A stretch of DNA of 8,179 nucleotides from 38-11 sp927435965. Its GTDB lineage: Bacteria > Bacillota > Clostridia > Tissierellales > Dethiosulfatibacteraceae. This document shows positions 1 to 6,841 of this stretch, in pieces. The stretch's first letter is position 1; every line of letters begins with the position of its first letter. A program made the translations under genes and the position numbers. The notes below the pieces were generated by a model that saw only the letters and a list, made by a program, of their open reading frames with translations, was not told the origin of the DNA and made no database searches. The stretch is from the NCBI GenBank assembly GCA_927435965.1, contig CAKMKB010000064.1, positions 1 through 8,179 on the forward strand, read 5' to 3'.

Positions 1-1
1 A

Positions 2-883
2 AACTTGCCTGGCGAAAGTGATGGGACCCAAGAAATGGGTGCTCTAGCGGCTTTGGATGTTCTAAAAAAGACAGGGACTGATCCTTTGGATATTGACGTG
101 ATTCTTTGTATAGGAGAAGAGTGGAAAGAATACCCTCTAACAACCTCTGCTCTTTATATACAAGATAGAATCGGTGCCAAGAATGCATGGGGTATTGATT
201 TGGCCAACAGATGCTGCACAACAGTTTCAACCATGAAAATTGCTAAGGACATGCTGATTAGTGACGAGTCAATCAACACCATTTTGATTGCGGGTGGGTA
301 TAGAAACTGTGATTTGGTAGATTATACGGACAATGATATGTCAATGATGTATAATTTGGGGGCAGGTGGCGGTGCTCTAATACTCAAAAAAAATCACGAC
401 AGAAATTTACTATTAGGATCCCATATAATCTCAGATGGCTCTCTGTCAAGAACGGCCGGTGTCGAAATTGGTGGGACAGTCAAGGCAATCAATCCTGAAA
501 ACTTAGAAGATGCTAATATGTTAAGATTGATGGAACCAAAAAAAATGAAAGACAGACTTAACGAAGTATCAATGAATAATTGGTACAAATGCATTGATGA
601 ATCACTTTCAAAATCAGGATTGTATAGAAAAGACATTGGTTACCTGGCAATACTTCATATGAAAAGATCCGGGCATAATCAAATCATGAAAGATTTGGGC
701 TTGGATGACGGGAAAACGATATACCTTGAGGATTATGGACATATCGGACAGATTGATCAGATTCTATCACTACAATTAGGATTGGAAGAGAAGAAGATTG
801 TAGAAGGCACCATTGTCTGTATGGTTGCAGCAGGAATAGGATATGCATGGGCTGCAAATATTATAAGATGGGGCAAAGCTTAA
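2..883 (+). CDS. KAS III / HMG-CoA synthase-like protein, 5'-truncated by window edge
   Basis: Thiolase-superfamily acyl-condensing enzyme, paralogous to the full gene at 5785-6819. The reading frame is open to the left edge. Alignment with the paralog shows about 47 N-terminal residues missing, so the in-frame TTG at position 5 is not credible as the start. Counting that TTG as residue 1: a Glu in the IGEEWKEY motif (residue 38), the presumed nucleophile Cys70 in LANRCC, His218 and His224 in LHMKRSGH, and His246 in DYGHIG. The C-terminus AAGIGYAWAANIIRWGK is the glycine-rich KAS III ending. In housekeeping FabH the third catalytic residue is Asn; here it is His. The Cys is followed by a second Cys (RCC) where the paralog and FabH have CAG. 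The gene ends 79 nt before the transporter binding-protein gene, same strand. Family assignment is firm; reaction and substrate are unknown, and it is unlikely to be the fatty-acid initiation enzyme. Confidence 0.85.
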   Translation, partial: NLPGESDGTQEMGALAALDVLKKTGTDPLDIDVILCIGEEWKEYPLTTSALYIQDRIGAKNAWGIDLANRCCTTVSTMKIAKDMLISDESINTILIAGGYRNCDLVDYTDNDMSMMYNLGAGGGALILKKNHDRNLLLGSHIISDGSLSRTAGVEIGGTVKAINPENLEDANMLRLMEPKKMKDRLNEVSMNNWYKCIDESLSKSGLYRKDIGYLAILHMKRSGHNQIMKDLGLDDGKTIYLEDYGHIGQIDQILSLQLGLEEKKIVEGTIVCMVAAGIGYAWAANIIRWGKA

Positions 884-915
884 CGAATATTTAAAAGTAG
901 TTAGTTTAAAACGAC

Positions 916-937
916 TTATGACCTAACAAGGTTATAA
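916..937 (+). promoter_or_regulatory. Intergenic hairpin / dyad upstream of the binding-protein gene
   Basis: Positions 916-924 (TTATGACCT) and 929-937 (AGGTTATAA) form a 9-bp stem with one G-T pair around the 4-base loop AACA. It lies in the only sizeable gap inside the cluster, 15 nt before the ribosome binding site of the substrate-binding protein. No T-tract follows, so it is not a standard terminator on the + strand. It could be an operator dyad or an RNA hairpin that protects or processes the mRNA of the binding protein, which is often made in excess over the rest of an ABC system. The role is inference. Confidence 0.4.
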
Positions 938-952
938 ATAAGAACAAAAAAT

Positions 953-957
953 GGAGG
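953..957 (+). promoter_or_regulatory. Ribosome binding site deciding the start of the binding-protein gene
   Basis: GGAGG lies 5 nt before the ATG at 963. An in-frame ATG at 951 overlaps this element and has no Shine-Dalgarno sequence of its own, only an A-rich run. The ATG at 963 also gives a standard lipoprotein signal peptide (MKTKK followed by a hydrophobic stretch), so 963 is preferred. Confidence 0.8.
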
Positions 958-962
958 AGAAA

Positions 963-2213
963 ATGAAAACCAAAAAAATTATCGTAATATTGGTCGTGCT
1001 TGCTATGATGCTTAACATCGCAGCCTGCTCACAACCACAGGAAGCAACAACAGCAGCACCTACTACAGCAGCACCAACAACAGCGGCACCGACTGAAGCA
1101 CCAAAAGAACCAATCGTTATTGGTGGATTGACATCTCTTAGCGGTGGTTTGATGGATTATGGCAATCAAATGCAAAGAGGGTTTTTGCTTGGTCTAGAGT
1201 ATGCCACAAATGGAACTATGATGGTAGCTGGAAGACCAATTGAAGTTATCTGGGAAGACACAACCACAGTTCCTGAAGTTGCAAGAGAGAGAGCTATAAA
1301 GCTTCTTGACGAAGATGAAGTGGATATGATTGTTGGTCCTACTTCTTCATCTGACGCATTTGCAATACTTGGTCTTGCGGAAGAGTACGAAACAGTGTTT
1401 ATACTGGAACCGGCAGCAGCAGACTTTTTGACTGGTGAAGTAGCAAATAGATACATCTTTAGAACAGGTAGAAATACTGCACAGGATGCAGCTGCTATGG
1501 CAGCAGTTATGGCAGGATCCAAAGTGTCTATATTTGCACCTGACAGCGCATTTGGTAGAGCCTATACAGATCCTTTCAAACCAGCATTAGAAGCAGCAGG
1601 TGGAGAGGTTCTAGTAGAAGAATATGCACCTATCGACTCAACTAACTTTACCCCATATATTCAAAGAATTATTGACTCAAATCCCGACTATTGTTTTGTA
1701 ATATGGGCAGGCGCTAACGACCCATGGAGACAAATGACAGAAATGGGATTGTTTGAAGCAACAAAAGCATCAACAGGAGCACCTGAGATAGCAGCACTTA
1801 GAAATATGATGCAATTGGAAGGTATGCCTGGATTCACATTGTACTATCATGGCGTAGCACAGAATCCTGTTAATGACTGGTTAGTAGAACAGCATATGGC
1901 AAGATATGATGGAACTCCTCCAGATGTATTCGTATCTGGTGGTATGGCAGCAGCTATGGCAGCCGTCAAAGCTTTTGAGACTACAAATGGAAGCACTGAT
2001 GCAGAAGATTTGATTCAAGCTATGAGAGGCATGGAATTTGACTCGCCAACAGGAATGAGATATTTTAGATCAGAAGATCATCAGGCACAACAAGTATTAT
2101 TTGAAATCACATATACAAAAGTTGATGGCGTGGATCATATCGTGCCTGAATTGGTAAGGGTTATTCCAATAGAAGAAATATTCAATCCGATTCAAACAAC
2201 TCACCCTAGATAA
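963..2213 (+). CDS. ABC transporter substrate-binding lipoprotein, Liv/HAAT type (Peripla_BP_6-like)
   Basis: Extracytoplasmic solute receptor that delivers ligand to the permease pair encoded downstream. From the start at 963 the protein is 416 residues. Residues 1-21 are a signal peptide (MKTKK, then a hydrophobic core) ending in the lipobox IAAC, with Cys22 as the lipidation site. Residues 29-47 are a TTAAP-repeat linker, expected to tether the domain to the outer face of the membrane of a Gram-positive cell. The mature domain starts near PIVIGGLTSLSGG (residues 50-62), the usual first strand and loop of type I Liv-family receptors. VDMIVGPTSSSD (120-131) is the usual strand plus Ser-rich ligand loop. 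A C-terminal MRYFRSEDHQAQQ motif is common in this family. Only the family is clear: such receptors bind branched-chain or other amino acids, amides, aromatic acids and further small carboxylates. The genomic context suggests a catabolic substrate rather than plain leucine uptake. Confidence 0.92.
   Translation: MKTKKIIVILVVLAMMLNIAACSQPQEATTAAPTTAAPTTAAPTEAPKEPIVIGGLTSLSGGLMDYGNQMQRGFLLGLEYATNGTMMVAGRPIEVIWEDTTTVPEVARERAIKLLDEDEVDMIVGPTSSSDAFAILGLAEEYETVFILEPAAADFLTGEVANRYIFRTGRNTAQDAAAMAAVMAGSKVSIFAPDSAFGRAYTDPFKPALEAAGGEVLVEEYAPIDSTNFTPYIQRIIDSNPDYCFVIWAGANDPWRQMTEMGLFEATKASTGAPEIAALRNMMQLEGMPGFTLYYHGVAQNPVNDWLVEQHMARYDGTPPDVFVSGGMAAAMAAVKAFETTNGSTDAEDLIQAMRGMEFDSPTGMRYFRSEDHQAQQVLFEITYTKVDGVDHIVPELVRVIPIEEIFNPIQTTHPR
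1047..1103 (+). repeat. 15-nt tandem repeat encoding a TTAAP linker
   Basis: Three consecutive 15-nt units each encode Thr-Thr-Ala-Ala-Pro, followed by a degenerate fourth unit (TEAP). The units differ at third codon positions and in Thr codon choice, so the protein sequence is conserved more than the DNA. It is a flexible, probably extended spacer between the lipid anchor and the binding domain. Repeats of this kind can change copy number by slippage. Confidence 0.85.
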
Positions 2214-2241
2214 ACAAAAAATAAAGGGGAAGGATGTAGAA

Positions 2242-3012
2242 ATGTCAGAAATAATATTAAGAACAGAAAACCTAGGCATTAGCTTTGGTGCACACAAGGC
2301 GGTAAACAACGTTAGTCTAGAAATTGAAAAGGGTAAATTGACTACCATCTTAGGACCAAATGGCGCCGGAAAAACAACGTTCTTTAATCTTGTAAGTGGT
2401 CTACTAACTCCCACAACCGGTAAAATCTTTTTTAAGGGGACAGATGTTACAAATCTGTCCCCAATTAAAAGGGTTGAAGCGGGAATGGGAAGATCTTTTC
2501 AGTTAACTAATGTTTTTCCAACGCTTTCAGCACATGAAAATATCAGATTGGCTGCACAGTCTCATCAAAAAGTAGGATTTAAGATATTTACAAACCACAA
2601 GAAGTATAAGAATGTAAATGAAAAAACAGAGTTGATTTTAGAGAGAGTTTTGTTGAAAGATAAAACCCACACATTAGCCTATAATCTGACTCATGGAGAA
2701 CAAAGAAAACTAGAGTTAGGAATGGTTCTAGCTCTTGAACCAGAAGTATTGCTTCTGGATGAACCAACAGCTGGAATGGCTATTGAAGAAGTACCTGCAA
2801 TGATTGAAATAATAAGAAATGCACATCAAATGGGAACAACCGTTGTATTGATAGAACATAAGATGGACATGGTAAAAATCCTATCAGATAGATTGGTCAT
2901 ATTGGTCAACGGATCTGTTATGGCTGACGGAGATCCAAAAACGGTATCCGAGAATCCTGAAGTCCTGAAAGCTTATCTGGGAGGTGGGGTTTTAGATGAA
3001 GTCTCTTCTTAA
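2242..3012 (+). CDS. livG: ABC transporter ATP-binding protein, LivG type
   Basis: One of the two cytoplasmic ATPases that drive the Liv-type importer. It has 256 residues, the usual LivG length. Motifs in order: Walker A GPNGAGKTT (38-46), Q-loop Gln87 in GRSFQLTNVFP (the usual LivG/LivF-class form), ABC signature LTHGEQ (149-154), Walker B with catalytic Glu VLLLDEP (169-175), D-loop region TAGM, and switch His206 in VLIEHKMDMV, which is diagnostic of LivG. The signature departs from LSGGQ; LivG proteins commonly have LSYGQQ, and the His-Gly-Glu form is slightly unusual. GGGGAAGG at 2226-2233 lies 8 nt before the ATG. An ATG at 2234 is followed at once by TAG and is not used. The gene begins 28 nt after the binding-protein gene and overlaps the next ATPase gene by 17 nt, indicating coupled translation. 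The symbol names the family; the substrate need not be leucine. Confidence 0.95.
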   Translation: MSEIILRTENLGISFGAHKAVNNVSLEIEKGKLTTILGPNGAGKTTFFNLVSGLLTPTTGKIFFKGTDVTNLSPIKRVEAGMGRSFQLTNVFPTLSAHENIRLAAQSHQKVGFKIFTNHKKYKNVNEKTELILERVLLKDKTHTLAYNLTHGEQRKLELGMVLALEPEVLLLDEPTAGMAIEEVPAMIEIIRNAHQMGTTVVLIEHKMDMVKILSDRLVILVNGSVMADGDPKTVSENPEVLKAYLGGGVLDEVSS

Positions 3013-3700
3013 AACCGAAAATTTAGTTTCATATATTGGACCTTATACCATTCTACAGGGAGTAGACATTGAGGTTGGACATGGCGAGGCAGTTGTTATT
3101 CTTGGAAGAAATGGTGCTGGCAAAACCACATTCCTCAGAACAGTCATGGGATTAGTTCATACCAGAAGTGGTATTTTAGAGTTAGATGGTCAAAATCTGG
3201 CAGGGATGCCAACATATGCAATCCAGAAGTTGGGTATTGGTTATGTGCCTGAAAACTACGGAACCTTTGATCTGTTGACAGTAGAAGAAAATTTACGACT
3301 GGCAATGTGGAAAGAGGATGCAGAGACGATGGAGAGAAGGGATTATGTTTTAGATCTTTTTCCTGACCTGAAAGTCGCCTATAAAAAATACTCAAAAACT
3401 TTAAGTGGTGGTCAGAGACAGATGCTATCCATTGCCAGACCATTGGTCAATAACAACAAAATATTATTAATAGATGAACCGAGCAAAGGCTTGGCGCCTG
3501 TCATTATTGAGAGAGTTGCTTTAGCACTCAGAGAAATCAAAAAACACACAACCGTTCTTCTGGTAGAGCAAAACTTTGCGCTTGCATGTGCCGTTGGAGA
3601 AAGATTCTATATCATCAATGAAGGAAAGACTGTTGAAAACGGTGTGATGGAAGACTTGATTAAGGATAAAAATCTGCAAGCTAAATATCTAGGAATATAA
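2996..3700 (+). CDS. livF: ABC transporter ATP-binding protein, LivF type
   Basis: Second ATPase of the importer, pairing with the LivG-type protein under the two permeases. It has 234 residues, typical for LivF. Motifs: Walker A GRNGAGKTT (37-45), VPENYGTFDLLTVEENL (84-100, the LivF version of the Q-loop region), canonical signature LSGGQRQMLSIARPL (136-150), Walker B ILLIDEPSKGLAP (156-168), and VLLVEQN (187-193). In the last motif Gln192 occupies the switch-His position, as is normal in LivF. The start at 2996 lies inside the end of livG in another frame. GGGAGGTG at 2979-2986 lies 9 nt upstream, which supports this start and translational coupling. A 39-nt gap without a terminator separates it from the LivH-type gene. 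Confidence 0.95.
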   Translation: MKSLLKTENLVSYIGPYTILQGVDIEVGHGEAVVILGRNGAGKTTFLRTVMGLVHTRSGILELDGQNLAGMPTYAIQKLGIGYVPENYGTFDLLTVEENLRLAMWKEDAETMERRDYVLDLFPDLKVAYKKYSKTLSGGQRQMLSIARPLVNNNKILLIDEPSKGLAPVIIERVALALREIKKHTTVLLVEQNFALACAVGERFYIINEGKTVENGVMEDLIKDKNLQAKYLGI

Positions 3701-3739
3701 TATTCGAACGTTTTAGAGGGTCACAAGAAGGAGGATTAA

Positions 3740-4729
3740 ATGGGTACATTAATTACATTAATTGTAAGCGGTCTTGCAGAAGGAGCATTAATATTCTTGA
3801 TGGCGTCAGGCTTATCCATCATTCTGGGTATGATGGGAGTTATAAACTTCGCCCACGGAACTTTGTTTCTTTGGGGAGGATATGCATATATGTTTTCTTA
3901 TTATACAATTAGGGCCAGAGTGATACTGAGCGTTTTTCCGGATGCCTTTCAGACAGGTACACAAGGAGGTTTACTTGAAGTAACCGGAGTTCAATTACAG
4001 ACGGGACAAGTGCTACCGTTTACACAAGAGTTATTTATATTTGTCGTCAGTATTCTTATAGCAGTTGCGGTTGTATTTATTATGGGAATTATATTTGAAA
4101 AATTGTTTATTAACCGTGTTTACGGGAATGCACCAGCACAAATACTGATCACTTTAGGATTGCAGGTTGTCTTTACTGATTTAGTTCGTGTTATATGGGG
4201 TCCCAATATGATTCCAATGTCAAGGCCTCCATTTTTAGATGGTGTTTCCTCTTTTGCAGGTGGAAGAATAGCGCACTATAATGTTTTTCTTATTATTGTA
4301 GGCGCAACAGTAGCTATTATTATCCACAGGATAATTACTAAAACTAGAATTGGAATGGTAATCAGAGCTGGGTTGCAGAGTCCGGAAAATGTCGAAGCGC
4401 TTGGAATAAACATAAGAAAATATTTTACTGTCATATTTGCCAGTGGTGCTGCTTTAGCTGGACTGGGTGGGGCTCTCTACATGCCTCTAGTAGGTAATGT
4501 TGTCTCTTCTGCAGGTATGAACAATCAAATTCTAGCATTTATAGTAGTAGTAATCGGCGGACTTGGGAATTTCATGGGATCTTTCCTTGGCAGCATCTTT
4601 TTAGGATTGATGGGGGTAATTGTTGCAGTTTTCTTACCGGCAATATCAGTTGTAGCCAATGTTTTGGTCATGGCAATTGTCCTTGTGTTCAAACCTGAAG
4701 GATTATTTGGAAAGGCGGTGAATAAATAA
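3740..4729 (+). CDS. livH: ABC transporter permease, LivH type, with enlarged N-terminal loop
   Basis: Integral membrane subunit that forms half of the translocation path. It has 329 residues, longer than the ~290-310 usual for LivH. Family marks: ASGLSIILGMMGVINFAHG (22-40) with the conserved NFAHG; the cytoplasmic coupling loop GMVIRAGLQSPENVEALGIN (205-224), which contacts the ATPases; and the C-terminal VVVIGGLGNFMGSFLGS. About eight hydrophobic segments are visible. The extra length lies mostly in a polar loop around residues 58-96, between the segment after NFAHG and the next helix. It is rich in Gln, Gly and Thr and is probably extracytoplasmic, where it could touch the binding protein. 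AAGGAGG at 3728-3734 lies 5 nt before the ATG. The last base of its stop codon is the first base of the next start (TAATG), so the two permeases are translationally coupled. Confidence 0.94.
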   Translation: MGTLITLIVSGLAEGALIFLMASGLSIILGMMGVINFAHGTLFLWGGYAYMFSYYTIRARVILSVFPDAFQTGTQGGLLEVTGVQLQTGQVLPFTQELFIFVVSILIAVAVVFIMGIIFEKLFINRVYGNAPAQILITLGLQVVFTDLVRVIWGPNMIPMSRPPFLDGVSSFAGGRIAHYNVFLIIVGATVAIIIHRIITKTRIGMVIRAGLQSPENVEALGINIRKYFTVIFASGAALAGLGGALYMPLVGNVVSSAGMNNQILAFIVVVIGGLGNFMGSFLGSIFLGLMGVIVAVFLPAISVVANVLVMAIVLVFKPEGLFGKAVNK

Positions 4730-5757
4730 TGAGTGATAAAATTAACGTGTCTGATCAAATGGGATCTCAAAAAATGAAACCTTTGGCACTAGTATCATTA
4801 GCAGTCTTATTAATAGGAATGTTTATTCTACCGCAATATCTCAAGAATGCTCAGCTTATTATGATGAGCAGAATTTTTCTGCTCGCTGTCTACGGTATGA
4901 GCTATGATATTTTGAGAGGATACACTGGATTCATTAACCTTGGACAGGCCATATTCTTCGGTAGTGGCGTTTACATGGGCGTAATTTTCTTAAATATTCA
5001 GAACGATTTGACTTATTTCATTATAGCAATCTTAGCAGTTTCAGCTCTATCTGTAATCGGGGGCTATATAATGAGTAAGATAGTCTTAAAAACTGGTGGG
5101 GTTGTTGCAGCTGCAATGATAACGTTAGCATTAGGAGAAATTGTCAGAAGCATAGCTGAAAGATGGCGTTTTGTTACAGGTGGACAAGATGGTCTTCCAA
5201 TGAGAGCATCCAGAGTAGCTTTAGATCCTTTATTTGAAACGAGAGTAGGCGCATACTATTTTGCATTGGTGTTTCTGATTGTAATGACACTAGTGTTGAG
5301 ACAATTTGTGTTGTCTCCTACGGGCAGAGTGCTACTGTCTATCAGAGAAAACGAGCAAAGATCAAGGTTTTTAGGCTTTGACACTAATAAGTATAAAACT
5401 ATCGCAATCATTGTATCGGCATTGGCTTCAGGGTGGACGGGTGTCTTTTTCGCAGTCATCGCTAGATTTGCCAATACAGATTACTTAAGTATTCAATATA
5501 CTTTGAACGCTTTACTGATAACATTAGTCGGAGGAACAGGAACTTTATATGGAGCTATCATAGGTAGTGCTTTTGTTACATGGATTAATAATTTTCTATT
5601 GACAGTGGCTAATAGTTATCCTGGAGCAACCATTCTCAGATTCCCAATGCTTTTTATAGGTAGTGTGTATATCTTACTAGTAATTTTCATGCCTTATGGG
5701 ATAATGGGGGCTTTCTACAGATTGCAGGCTAAACTAAAATTAGGTAAAGTTAAATAA
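4729..5757 (+). CDS. livM: ABC transporter permease, LivM type
   Basis: Second membrane subunit of the importer, partner of the LivH-type protein. It has 342 residues, within the LivM range. The first ~17 residues are polar and cytoplasmic. Several hydrophobic segments follow. The LivM hallmark YGMSYDILRGYTGFINLGQA (55-74) runs on into the segment ending GVY, and the coupling loop SPTGRVLLSIRENEQRSRFLGF lies in the second half. LLITLVGGTGTLYGAIIGSAF follows near the C-terminus, and the end is a basic tail (KLKLGKVK). The start overlaps the preceding stop by one base. AAAGGCGGTG at 4711-4720 serves as ribosome binding site, so in-frame ATGs at codons 11 and 16 are not needed. A 27-nt gap leads to the second synthase-like gene with no terminator between, tying transport and metabolism into one transcription unit. 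Confidence 0.94.
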   Translation: MSDKINVSDQMGSQKMKPLALVSLAVLLIGMFILPQYLKNAQLIMMSRIFLLAVYGMSYDILRGYTGFINLGQAIFFGSGVYMGVIFLNIQNDLTYFIIAILAVSALSVIGGYIMSKIVLKTGGVVAAAMITLALGEIVRSIAERWRFVTGGQDGLPMRASRVALDPLFETRVGAYYFALVFLIVMTLVLRQFVLSPTGRVLLSIRENEQRSRFLGFDTNKYKTIAIIVSALASGWTGVFFAVIARFANTDYLSIQYTLNALLITLVGGTGTLYGAIIGSAFVTWINNFLLTVANSYPGATILRFPMLFIGSVYILLVIFMPYGIMGAFYRLQAKLKLGKVK

Positions 5758-5771
5758 GCATTAAAGTCTTA

Positions 5772-5780
5772 AAAGGAGGT
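5772..5780 (+). promoter_or_regulatory. Near-perfect Shine-Dalgarno sequence of the second synthase-like gene
   Basis: AAAGGAGGT lies 4 nt before the ATG at 5785 and closely matches the anti-Shine-Dalgarno consensus. It fixes the start and predicts strong translation of the enzyme relative to the membrane subunits. Confidence 0.85.
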
Positions 5781-5784
5781 TCAA

Positions 5785-6819
5785 ATGGATAAAAATTTTA
5801 AAGTGGGCATATTGGATTATGCTATTTACACACCTGAAGAAATGATAACAGCAGAGGAATTGTCAGAACTAGTGAACATAAGACCTGAAGTATTGCGGGA
5901 TAAGATGGGGATTAATAAAAAGTTTGTAGGTGGACCTGAAGACCATTCCGGCATGATGGCAACGAAGGCCAGCAAGGAAGTGTTGGAAAGTACTGGTATC
6001 AATCCGCAAACAATCGATATGATTTTATATGCGGGTGAAACCTACGCTGAATATATATGCTGGACAGTAGGCATAAAGATACAAAATGAGATAGGTGCAG
6101 ACAATGCTTACGCTTGGGACTTATCCTTCAGATGTGCCGGAACACCATTGGCTTTGAAAGTGGCAAAAGACATGATGTATGCAGATGATAACCTAAAAAC
6201 TGTTCTTGTAACAGGTGGCAATACAAATTCCTACCTGATAGACTACAAAGACCCAATGCAGTCATTTATGTTTGACATGTGTCCTGGTGGATTTGCTATG
6301 ATTCTTAAGAGAGATTTTGGCGTCAATGAAGTATTAGGTAGCGGTATCATTACAGATCATGTTTTTAGTGATGATGTTATTGGTAAATTCGGCGGCACGT
6401 TATATCCTATAACTGACGAAATTGCTGAGGATCCGGAAAAGTTTAGGAGAGCTAAACTGATCAATTTGACAGATCCGGAAGGCATGAAAAAAAGATTGGC
6501 TGAAAGGTCACTTCCTGGCTTTACCGGAGCTGTGAAAAAGGCTCTAGAAGCTTCTGGTCTGCAAGCTAGTGATATTGATTTCATAGGCATTACCCACATC
6601 AATCCAAAAGCACATTACGCCATAATGGCGGAATTAGGGATATCCGAAGAAAAAACATTTTATCTCTCTGATTTTGGACATTGTGGACATGCTGACCAAT
6701 TGATAGCATTAAGAGAGGGCGTCAAAGCAGGAAAGATAAAGGATGGCTCAGTGGTTGCTTTAGTAGGTGCGGGTACGGGTTATGCATTTGCGTGTTCGTT
6801 ACTTAGATGGGGAAAATAA
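5785..6819 (+). CDS. KAS III / HMG-CoA synthase-like acyl-condensing enzyme, full length
   Basis: Cytoplasmic thiolase-superfamily enzyme of 344 residues, somewhat longer than FabH (~315-330), predicted to make or break a C-C bond on an acyl-CoA. Key residues: Cys117 in WDLSFRCAGT, matching the FabH nucleophile motif AACAGF; His271 in ITHINPKAH at the FabH PHQAN position; His299 in DFGHCGHAD, where FabH has Asn (HGNTS); and Glu85 in LYAGET, which by eye lines up with the general acid/base Glu of HMG-CoA synthase (VATES). The C-terminal GAGTGYAFACSLLRWGK is the KAS III glycine-rich ending. His277 and the GHxGxxDQ context are shared with the paralog at 2-883; overall identity between the two is about one third by eye. 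The Cys-His-His set resembles FabB/FabF, on a KAS III/HMGS-like fold. It lies 27 nt after the LivM-type gene and 22 nt before the CoA-transferase. An annotation as fatty-acid FabH would probably be wrong; the true substrate is unknown. Confidence 0.88.
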   Translation: MDKNFKVGILDYAIYTPEEMITAEELSELVNIRPEVLRDKMGINKKFVGGPEDHSGMMATKASKEVLESTGINPQTIDMILYAGETYAEYICWTVGIKIQNEIGADNAYAWDLSFRCAGTPLALKVAKDMMYADDNLKTVLVTGGNTNSYLIDYKDPMQSFMFDMCPGGFAMILKRDFGVNEVLGSGIITDHVFSDDVIGKFGGTLYPITDEIAEDPEKFRRAKLINLTDPEGMKKRLAERSLPGFTGAVKKALEASGLQASDIDFIGITHINPKAHYAIMAELGISEEKTFYLSDFGHCGHADQLIALREGVKAGKIKDGSVVALVGAGTGYAFACSLLRWGK

Positions 6820-6841
6820 TCAATAAAGGAGACTAACAACG

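Noticed and set aside
5..883. Complete gene starting at TTG 5
   Set aside because: The frame is open upstream and the paralog has about 47 additional N-terminal residues. No ribosome binding site is visible, so this is a truncated gene rather than a true start.
916..937. Rho-independent terminator between the first synthase-like gene and the transporter
   Set aside because: The stem is AT-rich and is followed by an A-rich run, not a T-tract; only the reverse orientation has T residues, and no gene there needs it.
933..938. Promoter -10 box TATAAA before the binding-protein gene
   Set aside because: No recognisable -35 hexamer occurs at 15-19 nt spacing and no extended -10 TGn is present; the motif is part of the hairpin stem.
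951..962. Alternative start ATG 951 of the binding-protein gene
   Set aside because: This ATG overlaps the GGAGG ribosome binding site of the ATG at 963, and the extra residues MEEK would put acidic residues before the signal peptide.
1047..1103. CRISPR-like or mobile repeat
   Set aside because: The 15-nt units are contiguous, in frame and encode a lipoprotein linker; there are no spacers.
2097..2414. Minus-strand open frame across the binding-protein/livG junction
   Set aside because: It lies opposite two well-supported genes and its translation matches no family I recognise; it is a shadow frame.
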